Of a DNA stretch of 64,000 nucleotides, positions 1 through 10,962 are shown piece after piece (the stretch's first letter is position 1; each line of letters starts with the position of its first letter). Below the pieces are notes generated by a model, which was not told the DNA's origin, did not search any database, and saw only the letters and a list, made by a program, of their open reading frames with translations. Made by a program: the position numbers and the translations under genes. The stretch comes from Periplaneta americana (taxonomy: Eukaryota; Arthropoda; Insecta; Blattodea; Blattidae): the NCBI RefSeq assembly GCF_040183065.1, contig NW_027185502.1, forward strand, positions 2,531,501 through 2,595,500, read 5' to 3'.

Positions 1-256
1 AAATGATATAACAGACCTATCGGTAAAGAAGAAAGTAAAATGTATTCCAAATTATCTCAAAGTTCTTCAAAGTATTAAAAATGACCAAAAAATGCCGAAA
101 AAATATAAAAATGACCTGTTAGTTAAAAATGTAAAAAAATGTAATATAAGAAATTACTTTTTTATGTTAATATTAACATAGTAAGGATTTCTATATTAAT
201 AGGCATCGCCCTAATGTGAAAATGAGAAGATGACTTTTCATCAACATCCGCCCTCC

Positions 257-318
<62 letters not shown>

Positions 319-808
319 TAATAATTTTAAACTTACATTAGACATTCACAAATAGAACCACTCCCTGATGAGGATTGAACCCGTGTCTGCTAGACTTTAG
401 TGAACATACTGTCAATTGAATCATGGCAGAAGAATTCTAATGTGATAGAAGTTCACACTTGACTAAAGACTCGCGTTAAGCAAATGACTGACATCGACTT
501 CCCAAGTCGTCGGAAAGATGAGTTCATCATACAGCAATAAACCAAAGACGTTGTAGTTATATATCATAAACTAAGATTCGGCACCTACGACTATTGTATG
601 TGAGCAGATAAGCTATTCTTCTTGCGAGATGGACAGTCATGCTCCACTCCCTGCAGAGATTTTCCACGGAACGTGCCATCCGGAACGACTTAGGAATTCT
701 AACGGATCAAGAGACGTGTTTTTCAAGAATGGCGGCGCATCGTGGCGTGAAATTGATCGTGCTGTCCACTAAACAGCTAGAGGTGGAGGACTCGTCTTCG
801 GTCCGGCA
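1..808. other. Non-coding flank with AAT microsatellite
   Basis: I see no gene here. An (AAT)n microsatellite fills about 256-325. Positions 365-430 read on the minus strand contain a B-box-like GGGTTCAATCC, so this may be an eroded tRNA-SINE head. The flank up to 808 continues after 1981 and was interrupted by the hAT element. Confidence 0.5.
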
Positions 809-975
809 CTAGACTACAGGGGTGGATGCAAGGGGGAGGTTTAAGGGGCTATATCCCCTCCCGAAATTTTGAGAAAAATACGAAACAAGAAACAAAAATA
901 ATATTAATTTTAATTCGTGAATGTACATAGGAATTAGATAGTTTTCCACGTAAATTCTCTTTGCTAAAATGTTAA

Positions 976-1584
976 ATTCCAAAAACTGCAGGAAGACAAA
1001 TACAGCGTTCTTACTTCAAGACAGAGAGTCATGAAGAGTATTTTAAGCTTTTAATTTTCCTTCTCTTCTTAGACTATTTCATTAGTCAGCTCAAGGACAG
1101 GTTTTTAAATCATAAGGGAATCCTAAAGTCCATACAAACATTTCTGCCTAAGAACATAGTGCGAGCATCAGATGAAGATTTAGAAACTACTGTTGAGGCT
1201 ATAGTAAATCAGTGGTCCAATGATGTTGATGCATCACCAGAGTCTTTCTTCAATGAATTGAAGATGTGGAGAACAAATTTCCTTGATCAGAAAAATCTTC
1301 ACCTAATACCTACTGATTTTATATCACCTTTGAACAGGTACAATGAAATTATTTTTCCCTGCACTCACAAGGCGCTGAAACTTTGCTGCACGTTGCCTGC
1401 AACTACAGCAACACCAGAACGGTCGTTCTCAACATTGCGGTATTTGAAGACTTACTTGAGGAGCACGATGGGAGCAGACAGATTAAATGGACTGGCCTTG
1501 ATGTATATACATAAAAATGTAGAAGTAAAAGCTCATGAAGTACTGGATGAAATGTCTAGGAAGCCTCGTCGCCTTCTTCTGTAA
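976..1584 (+). pseudogene. hAT transposase C-terminal remnant (ZMYM1/P52rIPK-like)
   Basis: An open frame runs from about 976 to the TAA at 1582-1584, longer than the stretch starting at 1159; no ATG marks its beginning. It starts with an IPKTAGRQ motif, then an EEYFKLLIFLLFLDYFISQL helix, as in the ZMYM1-like group of insect hAT transposases. It ends in the hAT dimerisation region with LPATTATPERSFSTLR and RLNGLALMYIHKN. The DNA-binding N-terminus and most of the catalytic core are missing, so this cannot be an active transposase. The family assignment rests on motif recognition. Confidence 0.8.
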
Positions 1585-1639
1585 ATGTCATTCTGTCATT
1601 GTTTTTGTATTGCAGTCATTGTAAATGTTAGAATTAAAA

Positions 1640-1860
1640 AAATTATGCTTTATTTAACAACGCTCGCAATTGCCGAGGTTATATCAGCGTCCCGGTGTGC
1701 TGGAATTTTTTCCCTCAGGACTTCTTTTACATGCCAGTAAATCGACTGATATGAGGCCTGTCGCATTTAAACACACTTAAATGCCATCGAGCTGGATTGG
1801 GGTAGAACCCGCAACTTCGAGCACAGAAGGCTATACCGACCGCGCTACTCAGGCTAACTT
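1640..1860 (-). mobile_element. tRNA-derived SINE, family A
   Basis: On the minus strand the copy starts with a tRNA-like head (box A around GTAGCGCGGTCGG, box B-like GGTTCTACCCC). It ends in a conserved tail, seen on the + strand as TTATGCTTTATTTAACAACG. A second copy lies at 15720-15951. The flanks share TTGTAAA-GTT (about 1619 and 1859), a plausible imperfect target duplication. It sits inside the hAT element, so it is younger than that insertion. Confidence 0.75.
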
Positions 1861-1980
1861 GTAAAAGTTTGTTACTCGGAAACAAATTGTGAGTATATAA
1901 ACTTATTTCTCATTACTCCGTTTTTACTATCTCCTCAAATCCCTCCCCGAAAAAATCCTGCGTCCGCCGCTGCTAGACTA

Positions 1981-2209
1981 CATTCTTGCTGCTGAATCGC
2001 AGTTCCAGGTCAGACAGCCGAGTACTGCTATGTAGCCCACCACTCCGTGGACACAAGTTCCCAAGGTCGTTATACTGTAGCCATTGGATCCCAGATTTGC
2101 AGGTTCGAACACGACTGAAGAGGGACAATTTTAAAGGGCGAAAAACATTTTATTGAATACATAAAACTTACTTAGTCATACGTTAGAAAGTGTTAAAATT
2201 GTTAAAAAA
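1981..2209. other. Continuation of hAT target sequence
   Basis: No gene is seen. This is the other side of the sequence split by the hAT insertion, followed by the 3' end of the Penelope-like element. Confidence 0.4.
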
Positions 2210-2219
2210 AGTATATACC

Positions 2220-2280
2220 TTCGACAGACGGCCCGTTTCGACGCTATGTCACGTCATCCTCAGTGTCTCTTGAACCACTG
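2220..2280 (-). other. Hammerhead-like motif at Penelope element 3' end
   Basis: On the minus strand the sequence has CTGAGGA, one extra base, a GACG...CGTC hairpin, then GAAAC. This matches the order of the hammerhead ribozyme core (CTGANGA, stem II, GAAA) except for one unpaired base. Hammerhead motifs are known in terminal repeats of Penelope-like elements. Self-cleavage is not shown, and the copy may be decayed. Confidence 0.4.
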
Positions 2281-2409
2281 GTGATCTTGACTCTGCGATG
2301 TGCATTTGTCGATGGTAGGGGTGGGGGTGTGTTGTTCCTATGGTGGGAGCTGGCTGTTTGTGTGTTATGATGTATTATGACGTCGAATAATGTGTGTATT
2401 GAACTTCAA

Positions 2410-2700
2410 TTATGTGTTAAGTATATATTGTGGGTATGCTATTGTATTCTTATATATTTCGTACTGTTCTAGGATGTTTAACTGTGAACATTTTGGTGTG
2501 ATGTGTAAAATTTCCATATCTGTTTCTATATTATTGTAGTCATGATTATTGTTGATAATGTGGTCTGCATAATTTGATGTGATGTAGGGTTTGGTTATAG
2601 CTTTAATATGTTCATTGTATCTTGTGTAAAAGGATCTTTCTGTCTGTCCTATGTAAAAATGTGGGCAACTATTGCATTTTAATTTGTATACTTCAGTCAT
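2410..2700 (-). pseudogene. Penelope-like element GIY-YIG endonuclease domain
   Basis: The 96-residue frame opens with VYKLKCNSCPHFYIGQTERS, the zinc-associated lead-in and GIY-YIG core typical of the C-terminal endonuclease of Penelope-like retroelements. It continues with TRYNEH and a Leu-Glu-Gln-Tyr-Glu-Ile-like helix (NILEQYEIYKN) where the conserved glutamate of this fold lies. The matching reverse transcriptase is at 7082-8450 on the same strand. The CR1-like LINE at 2701-7081 separates the two halves, so the ORF is disrupted. Confidence 0.85.
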
Positions 2701-2907
2701 TCATTCATTCATTCATTCATTCATTCATTCATTCATTCATTCATTCATTCATTTATTTTATTCATAGATCTTACATGAGCAATGAAGCTTTAAGATGTGG
2801 AACAAGTCAACATTTTACAATATTACAATTACTATTTTTACAAATTTTTATAGTTTTACAATTTAGTAATTTTCTACAATTTTTACAATTTTGTGCAATT
2901 TTTTACT

Positions 2908-3215
2908 TTTTTTTTTTTTTTTTTTTTTTTTGGCGAGATGTAGTGAGATGAGATGAGGTCCGAGGATTCGCCAAAATATTACCTGGCATTTGCCTTTTGA
3001 TGGGGGAAACCTCGGAAAAACCCAACCACGTAATCAAATCAAAGGGGCGTAATCAAATCAAAGGTGTTGATGCCATAGACCATCCGGCTTCAGCCCCACG
3101 GCTGGGGAAAACCTCGGAAGAAACCAAAGACCAAAGGGGGATCCAACCCAAGCCCGAACGCAGCTCTGGATCAGCAGCCCAGCGAGTCTGCCGACTGAGC
3201 TACATCGATGGCTCT
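2908..3215 (-). mobile_element. tRNA-derived SINE, family B, inside LINE 3' region
   Basis: The copy shares the block GAGATGAGGTCCGAGGATTCGCC...CTCGGAAAAACCCAACCACG with the copies at 21470 and 63298. On the minus strand it begins with a tRNA-like head (about 3215-3160) and ends in a long A tract, seen as a run of about 26 T at 2909-2931 on the + strand. An internal part around 3020-3120 looks partly duplicated compared with the other copies. Confidence 0.7.
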
Positions 3216-3269
3216 ACTAAAAGTATACAATACATAGCCAATCAGATTATTAAATTTACAAACGCAAAC

Positions 3270-4000
3270 GATCATTCATAAGTTGAGCTATATGTATAAC
3301 ACAAAACAAATAAGTTAATTAAATTTAAGGCATAAACAATTGAACCAGTTGTGATATACAGAAATTGATAGTACATATTATGCAAACTACTTCAAATTAC
3401 AAACACAGACAATTTATCAGTAGAGCTATATAGATTACTATTCAATTTAAAGCATATACAATTCATCGGCCAAAACTATACAAATATATACAATACAAAG
3501 TAGCATACTTTCATTAAGCTATACAAATTTGTGCAATTAATATGAAGTAGATTAATTCAATTTATAATCATAAACAATTCATCAGTTGAGCTATACATAT
3601 TACCATTCAATTTACAGTAGGCCTATATACAATTCATCAGTAGAGCTAAACAGACTAGTAATCATTTTAAAAGCATATACAATTCATCAGCCAAACTATA
3701 CAAACATATACAATCAAATTAGTTCAATTTACAAACTTATTTTCGTCAAGCTATACAAAATTGTACAATTCATATGAAGTAGATTAATTCAATTTATAAG
3801 CTTAAACAATTCATCAGTTGACCTATACAGTATACTATTCAAATTACGGTACATACAATTCATCAGTTATGCTAAACAAAAAAAATACAATACATAGTAA
3901 ACAGATTAAGTCAATATAAAAACATATTTTAGTTGAGCTATATAAAATTGTACATGTCATTTAAGTAGAATAATTCAATTCACAAGCATAAACAATTCAT
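3270..4000 (-). repeat. Tandem repeats in the LINE 3' UTR
   Basis: The phrase ACAATTCATCAGTTGAGCTA recurs many times. A longer block beginning GAAGTAGATTAATTCAATTT recurs at about 3544, 3776 and 3962, giving periods of about 232 and 186 bp. The array lies between the ORF2 stop and the SINE and belongs to the LINE. No protein frame is evident. Confidence 0.7.
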
Positions 4001-6900
4001 CAATTGTGTAGAAGGTATGAGTATGTAGAAATTTGGTTAATTCTTTTCTGAACATTTTCTCGTGGTTCTTCAAATCTTTAAGATAATTAGGCAGTGCATT
4101 GAAGACTGTTATACATGAATAGCGAACTTCTTTTTTAAAACAGCTTAGACTAACAGAGGGTAGATGAAGATCTGATTTATGTCTTGTATTAAAATGATGA
4201 ATGTCTTGATTAGTACTGAATTTATCTTGGTTCTTAATGAACAGCATCATTAGGGAAAGAATGTATTCACAAGGTAAAGTCAAGATTTCTAAGTTTCGGA
4301 AAATATTTTTACATGAGGTCCTTTTATGCACACCGGCCATTATTCTTATAGCTTTCTTTTGTAAAACAAAAACGTGTTTAGCTTCAGACGAGTTACCCCA
4401 GAATATTAATTCATATTTCATTACAGAATGAAAATATGCAAAGTATGACATTTTAAGTAAGTTTATATCACCAATAGTAGATAAGGATCTTAATGCATAA
4501 CAGGCAGAGCTCAATTTACGAGTAATACATTCTATATGCGTTTTCCAGTTCAAGTGATTATCCAATAATAAAACAAAAAACTTTGTGCTTATAGATTCTT
4601 TGAGATGAGTTCCATTTAATCGAATACTGTAGGAAACCTGAGCACTATTGTGTGTACTAAATTTGACTGCACTGGTTTTATCAACATTAAGTGCTAGTTG
4701 CATGGAACCATTCATTCATTAGATTCAGCACTGTATTAGAAGTGTTTATAAAATGATCGTATTGTTTGCTTGAAATAATTACACTTGTATCATCTTCAAA
4801 TAAAATTACATGGGATGAATTGTTTATAGTCAAGGCTAAATCATTAATATAAACTAGAAACAACAATGGACCTAAAATTGACTCCTTGCGGAACACCATG
4901 TTTAATATTTCTAAGTTCTGAATAAGTAACTTTATGACTATTTGGTACATTTATTTCTACTTTTTGTTTTCTATTTGATAAGTACGATGTAAACCAACCC
5001 AACATCTCATCTTTAATACCATAAAACTTCAATTTTTTTACTAATATACTTTGGTATACACAATCAAATGCTTTAGCCAAGTCACAAAAAATCCCACCTA
5101 CATGTAGTTTCTAATTTAATGAATTAAGTATTTCATCCACCAAACTAAACGCAGCATTCTCTGTCGATTTTTGTTTTCTAAATCCAAACTGTTCTAAAAC
5201 TAATATATTGTTGGACTCCAGGTAATGATATAATCTATTATACATAACTTTCTCAAACACTTTTGAGAATGTTGTTAATAATGATATGGGTCTGTAATTA
5301 GCAATAGTACATTTATCTCCCTTTTTGTATATTGGTTTTACTATTGAATATTTGAGTCTTTCTGGAAAAATACCACATTGCATTGACAAATTGCATAGAT
5401 AGCTTAATGGAGGGGATAATATTTCAGAACAAGCTTTCAGAACTTTACTTGGAATTTCATTATATCCAGAGGAATATTTTGTTTTTAGTTGTTTTATCAC
5501 ATACATGATTTCTGCTGCGGTAGTGAGAATAAATTTGAGACCTAAAAACTCAGTGTTAAATGCATCAGTTAGGTAACCAATTGCAGCATCTTCTGCACAA
5601 TCTTGAATGTTCAAGTTCTGAATAATATTTATATAGAAGTCGTTAAAATGATTTGCAATTGATTTTGGGTTATTTATTTTACTATCATTGATTTTAATGC
5701 AAGTAATATTTTCATTCTTTGAATATCGATTAGTTTCATTTTTAATAATATCCCAAATAGTTTTAATCTTATTATCTGAATTTTGTATTTTTTCATTAAG
5801 ATACATTTTCTTTGCATCTTTTATAACTTTTGTCAATGTTTTACAGTAATTCTTGTAGTAATTAAGAACATGAGGATCATCACTATTCCTACTCATTAAA
5901 TATAGATTCCTTTTTGTAGCACATGATATTTTAATTCCCTGAGTTATCCACATGTTTTTACTTTTACATTTTTTCACCACCTTGACTGGAAAACATTCAT
6001 TGAAATAATTCGTAAATGTAGTGAAAAATGCATTAAATTTAGTATTAATATCAATGGTATCGGTACTATATACATTTTCCCAAGATTCATTTTGTAGACA
6101 TGTATTTAAATGATGAAGAGATTCAGCATTTATAATCCTTTTTTTTATTTTTAGATTAACACTTTGGAATTTTTCACTCATATTGAAAACACTTAGAATT
6201 TGTGCATCGTGATCAGACAGGCCATTGACTAATGGTACTGTTGAATAGGAATTCAATCTACTTTTATCTATAAATATATTATCAATGGCTGTACTACTTC
6301 CAGCTTGTATTCTGGTTGGAAAACTTACTGTGTGACTAGGATTATAAGTTTCAAGAAGTGAGTTTAATTTTCTTTTACGTGAGCTTTCTGATAGGTAATC
6401 TATGTTTATGTCACCGCAGATTACAAATTCGGTATGTGGTTTATAAAGTCTTTTCAATAATGAATCTAAGTTGTAAATTTCTTATAATCTCCCATTGGCG
6501 CCCTATAAACACATAAGATAATTAAATCTGATATCTCATAACGAATTTGTATTCCACAGATTTCAATATCTTGTTCAAGACAAAAATCAGATATATCAAT
6601 TTTACTAAATAATAGATCCTCTCTGATAAAAATACAGGCACCCCCTTTTTGGAAGACATGTCTACAGAAATGAGAACCTAATACATATCCATGTAAAGAC
6701 AGTTGTAGTATTTCCTGTTGCTTCATATGATGTTCAGTTGTACATAATATCTGAGGTTTATGATTTTGAGTTCCTAAAGAAGTGATCAATTCATCAGTTT
6801 TTTGTTTTAATCCCCTAATATTTTGATGAAAAATAGTGAAGTTACTGTGTTCATTACTAGAAACATCAGAGCATTTACAATTTAGTTGAACTTGTTTCAA
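3975..6900 (-). pseudogene. LINE ORF2: endonuclease and reverse transcriptase
   Basis: Reading from 6900 down, an apurinic-type endonuclease comes first (FHQNIRGLKQKTDELI, then GDINIDYL, TAIDNIFID and SDHDAQ). The reverse transcriptase follows, with NYRPISLLTTFSKVFEKV, FGFRKQKSTENA, AKAFDCV and GVPQG. The catalytic box reads FEDD where CR1/Jockey enzymes usually have F/YADD. A C-terminal region with LNVDKTSAVKF, HLNWKTHI and YELIFWGNS ends at 3975. Frame changes near 6460, 5110, 4870 and 4700 break the ORF, so it is not functional. The likely family is CR1/Jockey superclade. Confidence 0.85.
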
Positions 6901-6904
6901 ACAC

Positions 6905-7075
6905 CTTACTGGTGGGAGGTTTAACCTAAAAAAGGAGAAGCCCTAGCATTAACTAACACAGGAACATTACAACTCTGCTTTTTAACATGGCTGTCTCTGA
7001 TGCTATTAGCAATAAGAACCGAAAGGTGCTCCTTGCCTCTACCATTCAGATGCAGGCCATGTGACGTATATTCAT
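6905..7075 (-). pseudogene. LINE ORF1 C-terminal tail (esterase-type)
   Basis: The minus strand reads YTSHGLHLNGRGKEHLSVLI before a stop near 6925. A GLHLN-x-x-GK motif at the end of ORF1 is typical of CR1-group LINEs whose ORF1 ends in an SGNH hydrolase-like domain. Only about 50 residues remain before the 5' truncation. It lies directly upstream of ORF2, as expected. Confidence 0.6.
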
Positions 7076-7081
7076 ACCTTC

Positions 7082-8450
7082 TTATACGGCTTGAATTATA
7101 TTTATTTGAATGTTTAATATGATTATTTAGGTATTTCTGTGTTGTATTATTTGTTTTGTATGCTATCTTGTATTTTAGTTTTCTGAATGAAGTTGCAATT
7201 TTGTGAGTATTGGTATTGTGATATGTTAATGTTATGTATTTATTCTCGCGTGGTGTTTGTGTTGGTTTGTTCTATTTTTGTTTTGTCTTTTTTATTAGTG
7301 TATCTATCATGTTAGAGTTATACCCATTGTCTTGTGCTATATATTTTATTGTGTTTATTTCTTCAGTATTGTTGTCATTGTTCATTGGTATGTTAATTAA
7401 TCTGTGTGTCATTGTACGGAAAGCTGCATGTTTATGTTGTATGGGATGATTTGATGAATTGTGTATATGTGTTGTGGTTGTAGTGGGTTTCCTGTATATT
7501 TTGAATTCGTGTCTTATTTGTTTTGGTTATGGTGATGTCTAAGAAGTTTATAGCTTGGTTATGTTCCGTTTCTATTGTATACTTTAATTTGGGATGTATT
7601 TTGTTGAGTTGTTGATGTAGGTTTTCTATTTGTCTTTTGTTTCCATTATATAGGACTATTATGTCATCTACATATCGATGCCAGTACATTATTCTCTCTG
7701 CGTGTTTGTTCTTGTCAGTGTTTAGTATGTGTGTTTGTTCTATATTATGAATAAAGATTTCAGCTAATATACTTGATATAGGTGAACCCATTGGTAATCC
7801 TTCAGTTTGTGTGTAATATTTATTGTTATATGTGAAATAATTTTGTTTAGTAATAATTTCTGTAATGTGTATAATTTCGTGAATGTGAGTCTGTGGTATG
7901 TTATTTTTGATAAGCATTTTTCGAAGTATTTCAAGTGTTTCTGTTACTGGTATGTTTGTATATAGGTTTTCGATGTCAAATGATGTTAATGTTGTGTTGT
8001 GTGGAATGGGTTTGTGTTTTATTTTGTTAACTAGGTCTGTGGTGTTGATTATTGTTGTTGGGTTTTCAAATTGTATACTATTTCTTATAATGTTGTCTAT
8101 ATATTTCGCTAATTTGTATGCTGGTGCATTCTTGTAGTTAATAAGAGGCCTGATTGGTATATTTTCTTTGTGAATTTTTGGTAATGCATTTAATTTAGGT
8201 GCGTGAGGTTTAATTTGTTTCAATTGTTGTTTTTTGTTGTTAGGTATGATGTGTGTGTTTTGATTTATTGTATTTTCGACTATTATCCTTTGTTACTAGT
8301 TTTTTCCTTTTTATCTTTATATTATTTTCTATCGTGGTATCATAACACTAGTTCATTTTTTCAGTTCTCCACCCCCTCCTTTTGTGTGTCTTTAATTAAT
8401 TTTTTAGCCACCTCACGCCCATTTCTTTATTCCGTTTGGTTTTAGTGCCA
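7082..8450 (-). pseudogene. Penelope-like element reverse transcriptase
   Basis: The main open part (8223-7432) reads APKLNALPKIHKENIPIRPL, SFDIENLYTNIPV, TEGLPMGSPISSILAEIF and then HRYVDDIIVLYNG with the YVDD catalytic box, followed by NFLDITITK. This order is the Penelope RT core. A frameshift near 7450-7500 moves into a second frame with a HAAFRTM motif. Decayed sequence upstream (8230-8450, near LVTKDNSRKYNKS) matches the position of the first RT motif. It belongs with the GIY-YIG domain at 2410-2700. Confidence 0.85.
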
Positions 8451-8459
8451 ACATACTGC

Positions 8460-8690
8460 TAATGACTTCGGGTCTTTCTTAATTATAATCTCCACCGAAG
8501 CCAGGAATCGATGATCAGTCATACAGAATAGCTGTACGTAACGATCCCAACAATAGGTTTTTTTCTCTTCTCTCCTTCTTTCCACCTGAAGACGAAGGGA
8601 GAACCACCCTTCGAAACGTTGTGTCTTAATTTTTTGATTGTGACAACCAGCAACGGAAAAAGTCCAAACATCTCACCTAAACAAAACGAC
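8460..8690 (+). other. Penelope-type terminal sequence with hammerhead-like motif
   Basis: On the + strand at about 8585-8618 there is CTGAAGA, one base, a GAAGGG...CCCTTC hairpin and GAAAC, the same layout as the motif at 2220-2280 but in the opposite orientation. Its place next to a Penelope RT suggests a terminal repeat in inverted orientation, or the end of a second element. Confidence 0.45.
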
Positions 8691-9741
8691 AATATTTAAA
8701 TTCCCTTGTGGCTGGTCGACTACATTTAAAATAAAGTCGAAAGTTCTCAACCTAAGTAGTCTACTATCAATTTTCTTTTCTAAAACTTCTACCACTGTCT
8801 GCTAGATCTCATCGTAAGATGTGCCATAAGATGCATTCCAGCAGGCAGAGCTTCTACTTATTGATGCTAGTTCCATTTTTTCATTCTCTATGGAATTCAT
8901 TGCTCAATGCGTAACAATGCCATCTTCAACAAAGCAAATGACATATTGGACCGCCATTATGATTCTTTATTTCAATTAAAACAAGCAAAGATAGCGTTTC
9001 ATGTACAGTATGTGTATTGAGGAGCTCGGTTCGAGTCCCATGGGATAACCAGGATGAATCTTTCCCACTGAGGTAAGCTTTCTAAGTTTTATTATGATTC
9101 TTGCTTGAAAACTGCAACAATAAGTAGGGCATATAAACATTTACGTTTCATAGCGTCAATAGCGATTCTAAGAATAAATGTGTATATTGTAGGCTGATAA
9201 TTAAGCCTCGACTGGACAGGCACATTTAAAAACACTACCGATCGTGCGACGCAATTTAAAAAATACTGAGGACAAGGAAGTTTTATGGTTTTAATACATT
9301 AGATTACTTTATGACCATCCTTTTTTATCAATAAACATAAACAAAATAAATCGTATAATGCAGCTCTTCTGAAAGTTTGGAATTCTGTAATTGTAGACTA
9401 TTTAAGTAGTATTTCAAATTTGGAGATTACTGCAAAAAGGTAGGTATATGAAGTCACGAAAATACGAATCAATAAAAACATGATGTCAGACAGTGTACTA
9501 GTCTTAATTTAAAAACAAGGTTTAGTGTAAAATAATGATAACAAATTTCTGCGCCCGACCCCAAAATATTAATCATTATTATATTTCATAATTATTACTA
9601 TTGAATATCTAAAAATAAATATAATATTTATCACTTCATATCTGGATTCTCTGTGTATTTATCCATGAAAACAAATCATAGAAATAATCTACAGCTTTCT
9701 GCCCTAAAACCAGATAATTATGCCTTTAAAAAGTAACATAT
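8691..9741. other. AT-rich non-coding DNA
   Basis: I see no gene. GGTTCGAGTCCC at 9033-9044 resembles a pol III B box and may be an old SINE fragment. The LTR retrotransposon begins at 9742. Confidence 0.4.
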
Positions 9742-10611
9742 TGTGAATTTTATTAGTTACAACAATGTAATTTATTCGCCACAACAATAATTCCTTTCTA
9801 CAATTCGCCTTAAACGCTCTCGTCAACAATTGGATTTTCACTCAACACAGTATTCGTTATAGCACTCCACCGACGACAATGACAATTTACTTGGACTAGT
9901 ACGAACAGCAATGAACTGTTAATCTTAACTAATATTTACAAAGCACTATTTACAAATCAGAACTATCAGTTCACAGTTCTTCTATCTCAGTCACTCGAGT
10001 CCACAGTATCTCGAACCACAGACCTTCAGAGACAGTTCACTGTACTCGAACTCGGGTCCCTCCAACCGCGGTCCACTGCACTCGAACTCAGGTCCCTCCA
10101 ACTGCGATCCACTGCACTCGAACCCAGGCCTTCGGATGCTGACTCAGATGCGGACGCACACTCGAGTCGAACTCCGGTTAGCTTGCTCTGGCTTACTCAC
10201 TGACTGAATAACTGAAAACTCTAAAACTGCTGTCGTTCCTTCGCGATCGTAATTTATAACCACAGCGACGTAGCCTCGAAAATTCGCGAGTCTTCCACTT
10301 CGACGGATTTCTGGAATAGTCGGGAAGGTCGTTCCACATTCACTGCGTTAAGTAGCAGCTGCGCGCGCAGCCTCCCCTCGCGTGTAGGCCCCTTTCCCCT
10401 TTCCCCGTGAAGCCCGCGCGATATGCTCTCTCGCGGGACGCTGGTCGTGAGTTCGAATCTCACGTCGCTGTCACAATATTCATCCCACTCAACAGAACAA
10501 TAATTAAGTACTAGATTTTATATAATTACGTGTGTGAATTATTGTTAATTACTATTAAAACATATTAACATTTGTATACTAAAGATTATTTTTTATTAAG
10601 TTATTTTTTTT
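9742..10611 (-). repeat. 3' long terminal repeat
   Basis: This copy starts (in + reading) TGTGAATTTTATTAGTTACA and matches 12617-13507 almost base for base. It contains a roughly 40-bp internal repeat around CTCCAACCGCGGTCCACTGC (10055-10125). At 10448-10472 lies a perfect tRNA T-arm-like hairpin, CGTGAGTTCGAATCTCACG, including a consensus B box. Confidence 0.85.
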
Positions 10612-10962
10612 TACGAACACCCACATCTCCAGTTTCTTCTTCCCCAAGGTCAGGTCCAGGAAGACCTCTCTCTGGATGGGCAAGCTCTCGCCTGAAGTAG
10701 TCCGTAGCTCGTATTGGCGCAGCGGCGTCCTCCCAGGTAGGCCACGCACGACGTCTGGTCTGGCGATAGTGAGCATCGCCCCGGTGTCCACCAGTACTCT
10801 GCATGGACGGCCTCTTATCCGTCCTTCAGCAATCAGCCCATCGTCGCATCTTCTGTCGACCGGTTTCAGGACAAGCCGAGGGGACGGTGATGATGGCGCC
10901 GACGTGCTCCTCCTAGCATCGGCCCCCTCTCTCTCTCCTGACTGTTGCCAGGTCGGTCGCAA
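10579..10962 (-). CDS. Retroviral-type aspartic protease, truncated at its C-terminus
   Basis: The 127-residue frame has RPCRVLVDTGAMLTIARPDV, in which DTG is the catalytic aspartate motif of retroviral-type aspartic proteases, followed by a beta-strand-rich stretch ending near LGKKKLEMWVFV. It overlaps the end of gag in a different frame, so a ribosomal frameshift would be needed. The reading runs into the LTR at about 10611, with only lysine/asparagine-rich readthrough after that. Pol is therefore deleted just after protease. Confidence 0.8.
   Translation of the reverse strand: MRPTWQQSGEREGADARRSTSAPSSPSPRLVLKPVDRRCDDGLIAEGRIRGRPCRVLVDTGAMLTIARPDVVRGLPGRTPLRQYELRTTSGESLPIQREVFLDLTLGKKKLEMWVFVKKNNLIKNNL

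Larger units (their letters stand above)
817..1972 (+). mobile_element. Short hAT-superfamily DNA transposon with 8-bp target duplication
   Basis: The element begins CAGGGGTGGATGCAAGGGGG at 817 and ends with the inverted counterpart ...CCTGCGTCCGCCGCTG at 1972, so it has imperfect terminal inverted repeats. The octamer CTAGACTA lies directly outside both ends (809-816 and 1973-1980), an exact 8-bp target-site duplication as expected for hAT elements. At 1,156 bp it is far shorter than an autonomous hAT. Only the C-terminal end of a transposase is left (976-1584), and a SINE lies inside the 3' part. Seen directly: ends, duplication and coding remnant. Inferred: an internally deleted, non-autonomous copy. 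Confidence 0.9.
2701..7081 (-). mobile_element. CR1/Jockey-type LINE inserted in a Penelope-like element
   Basis: A minus-strand LINE containing the end of ORF1 (7075-6905), a nearly complete but mutated ORF2 (6900-3975), a repeat-bearing 3' region and a four-base repeat tail. The tail appears as (ATTC)n on the + strand at 2697-2755, which is (GAAT)n on the element strand. CR1/L2-group LINEs commonly end in short tandem repeats rather than poly(A). The left flank resumes in the GIY-YIG frame and the right flank in the Penelope RT C-terminus, so the insertion point is clear to within a few bases. The 5' end is truncated within ORF1. Confidence 0.8.

Noticed and set aside
10254-10463. Short MRFELTTSVPRES open frame in each LTR
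   Set aside because: It reads across the tRNA T-arm-like hairpin in reverse. Such peptides are typical artefacts of tRNA-like sequence.
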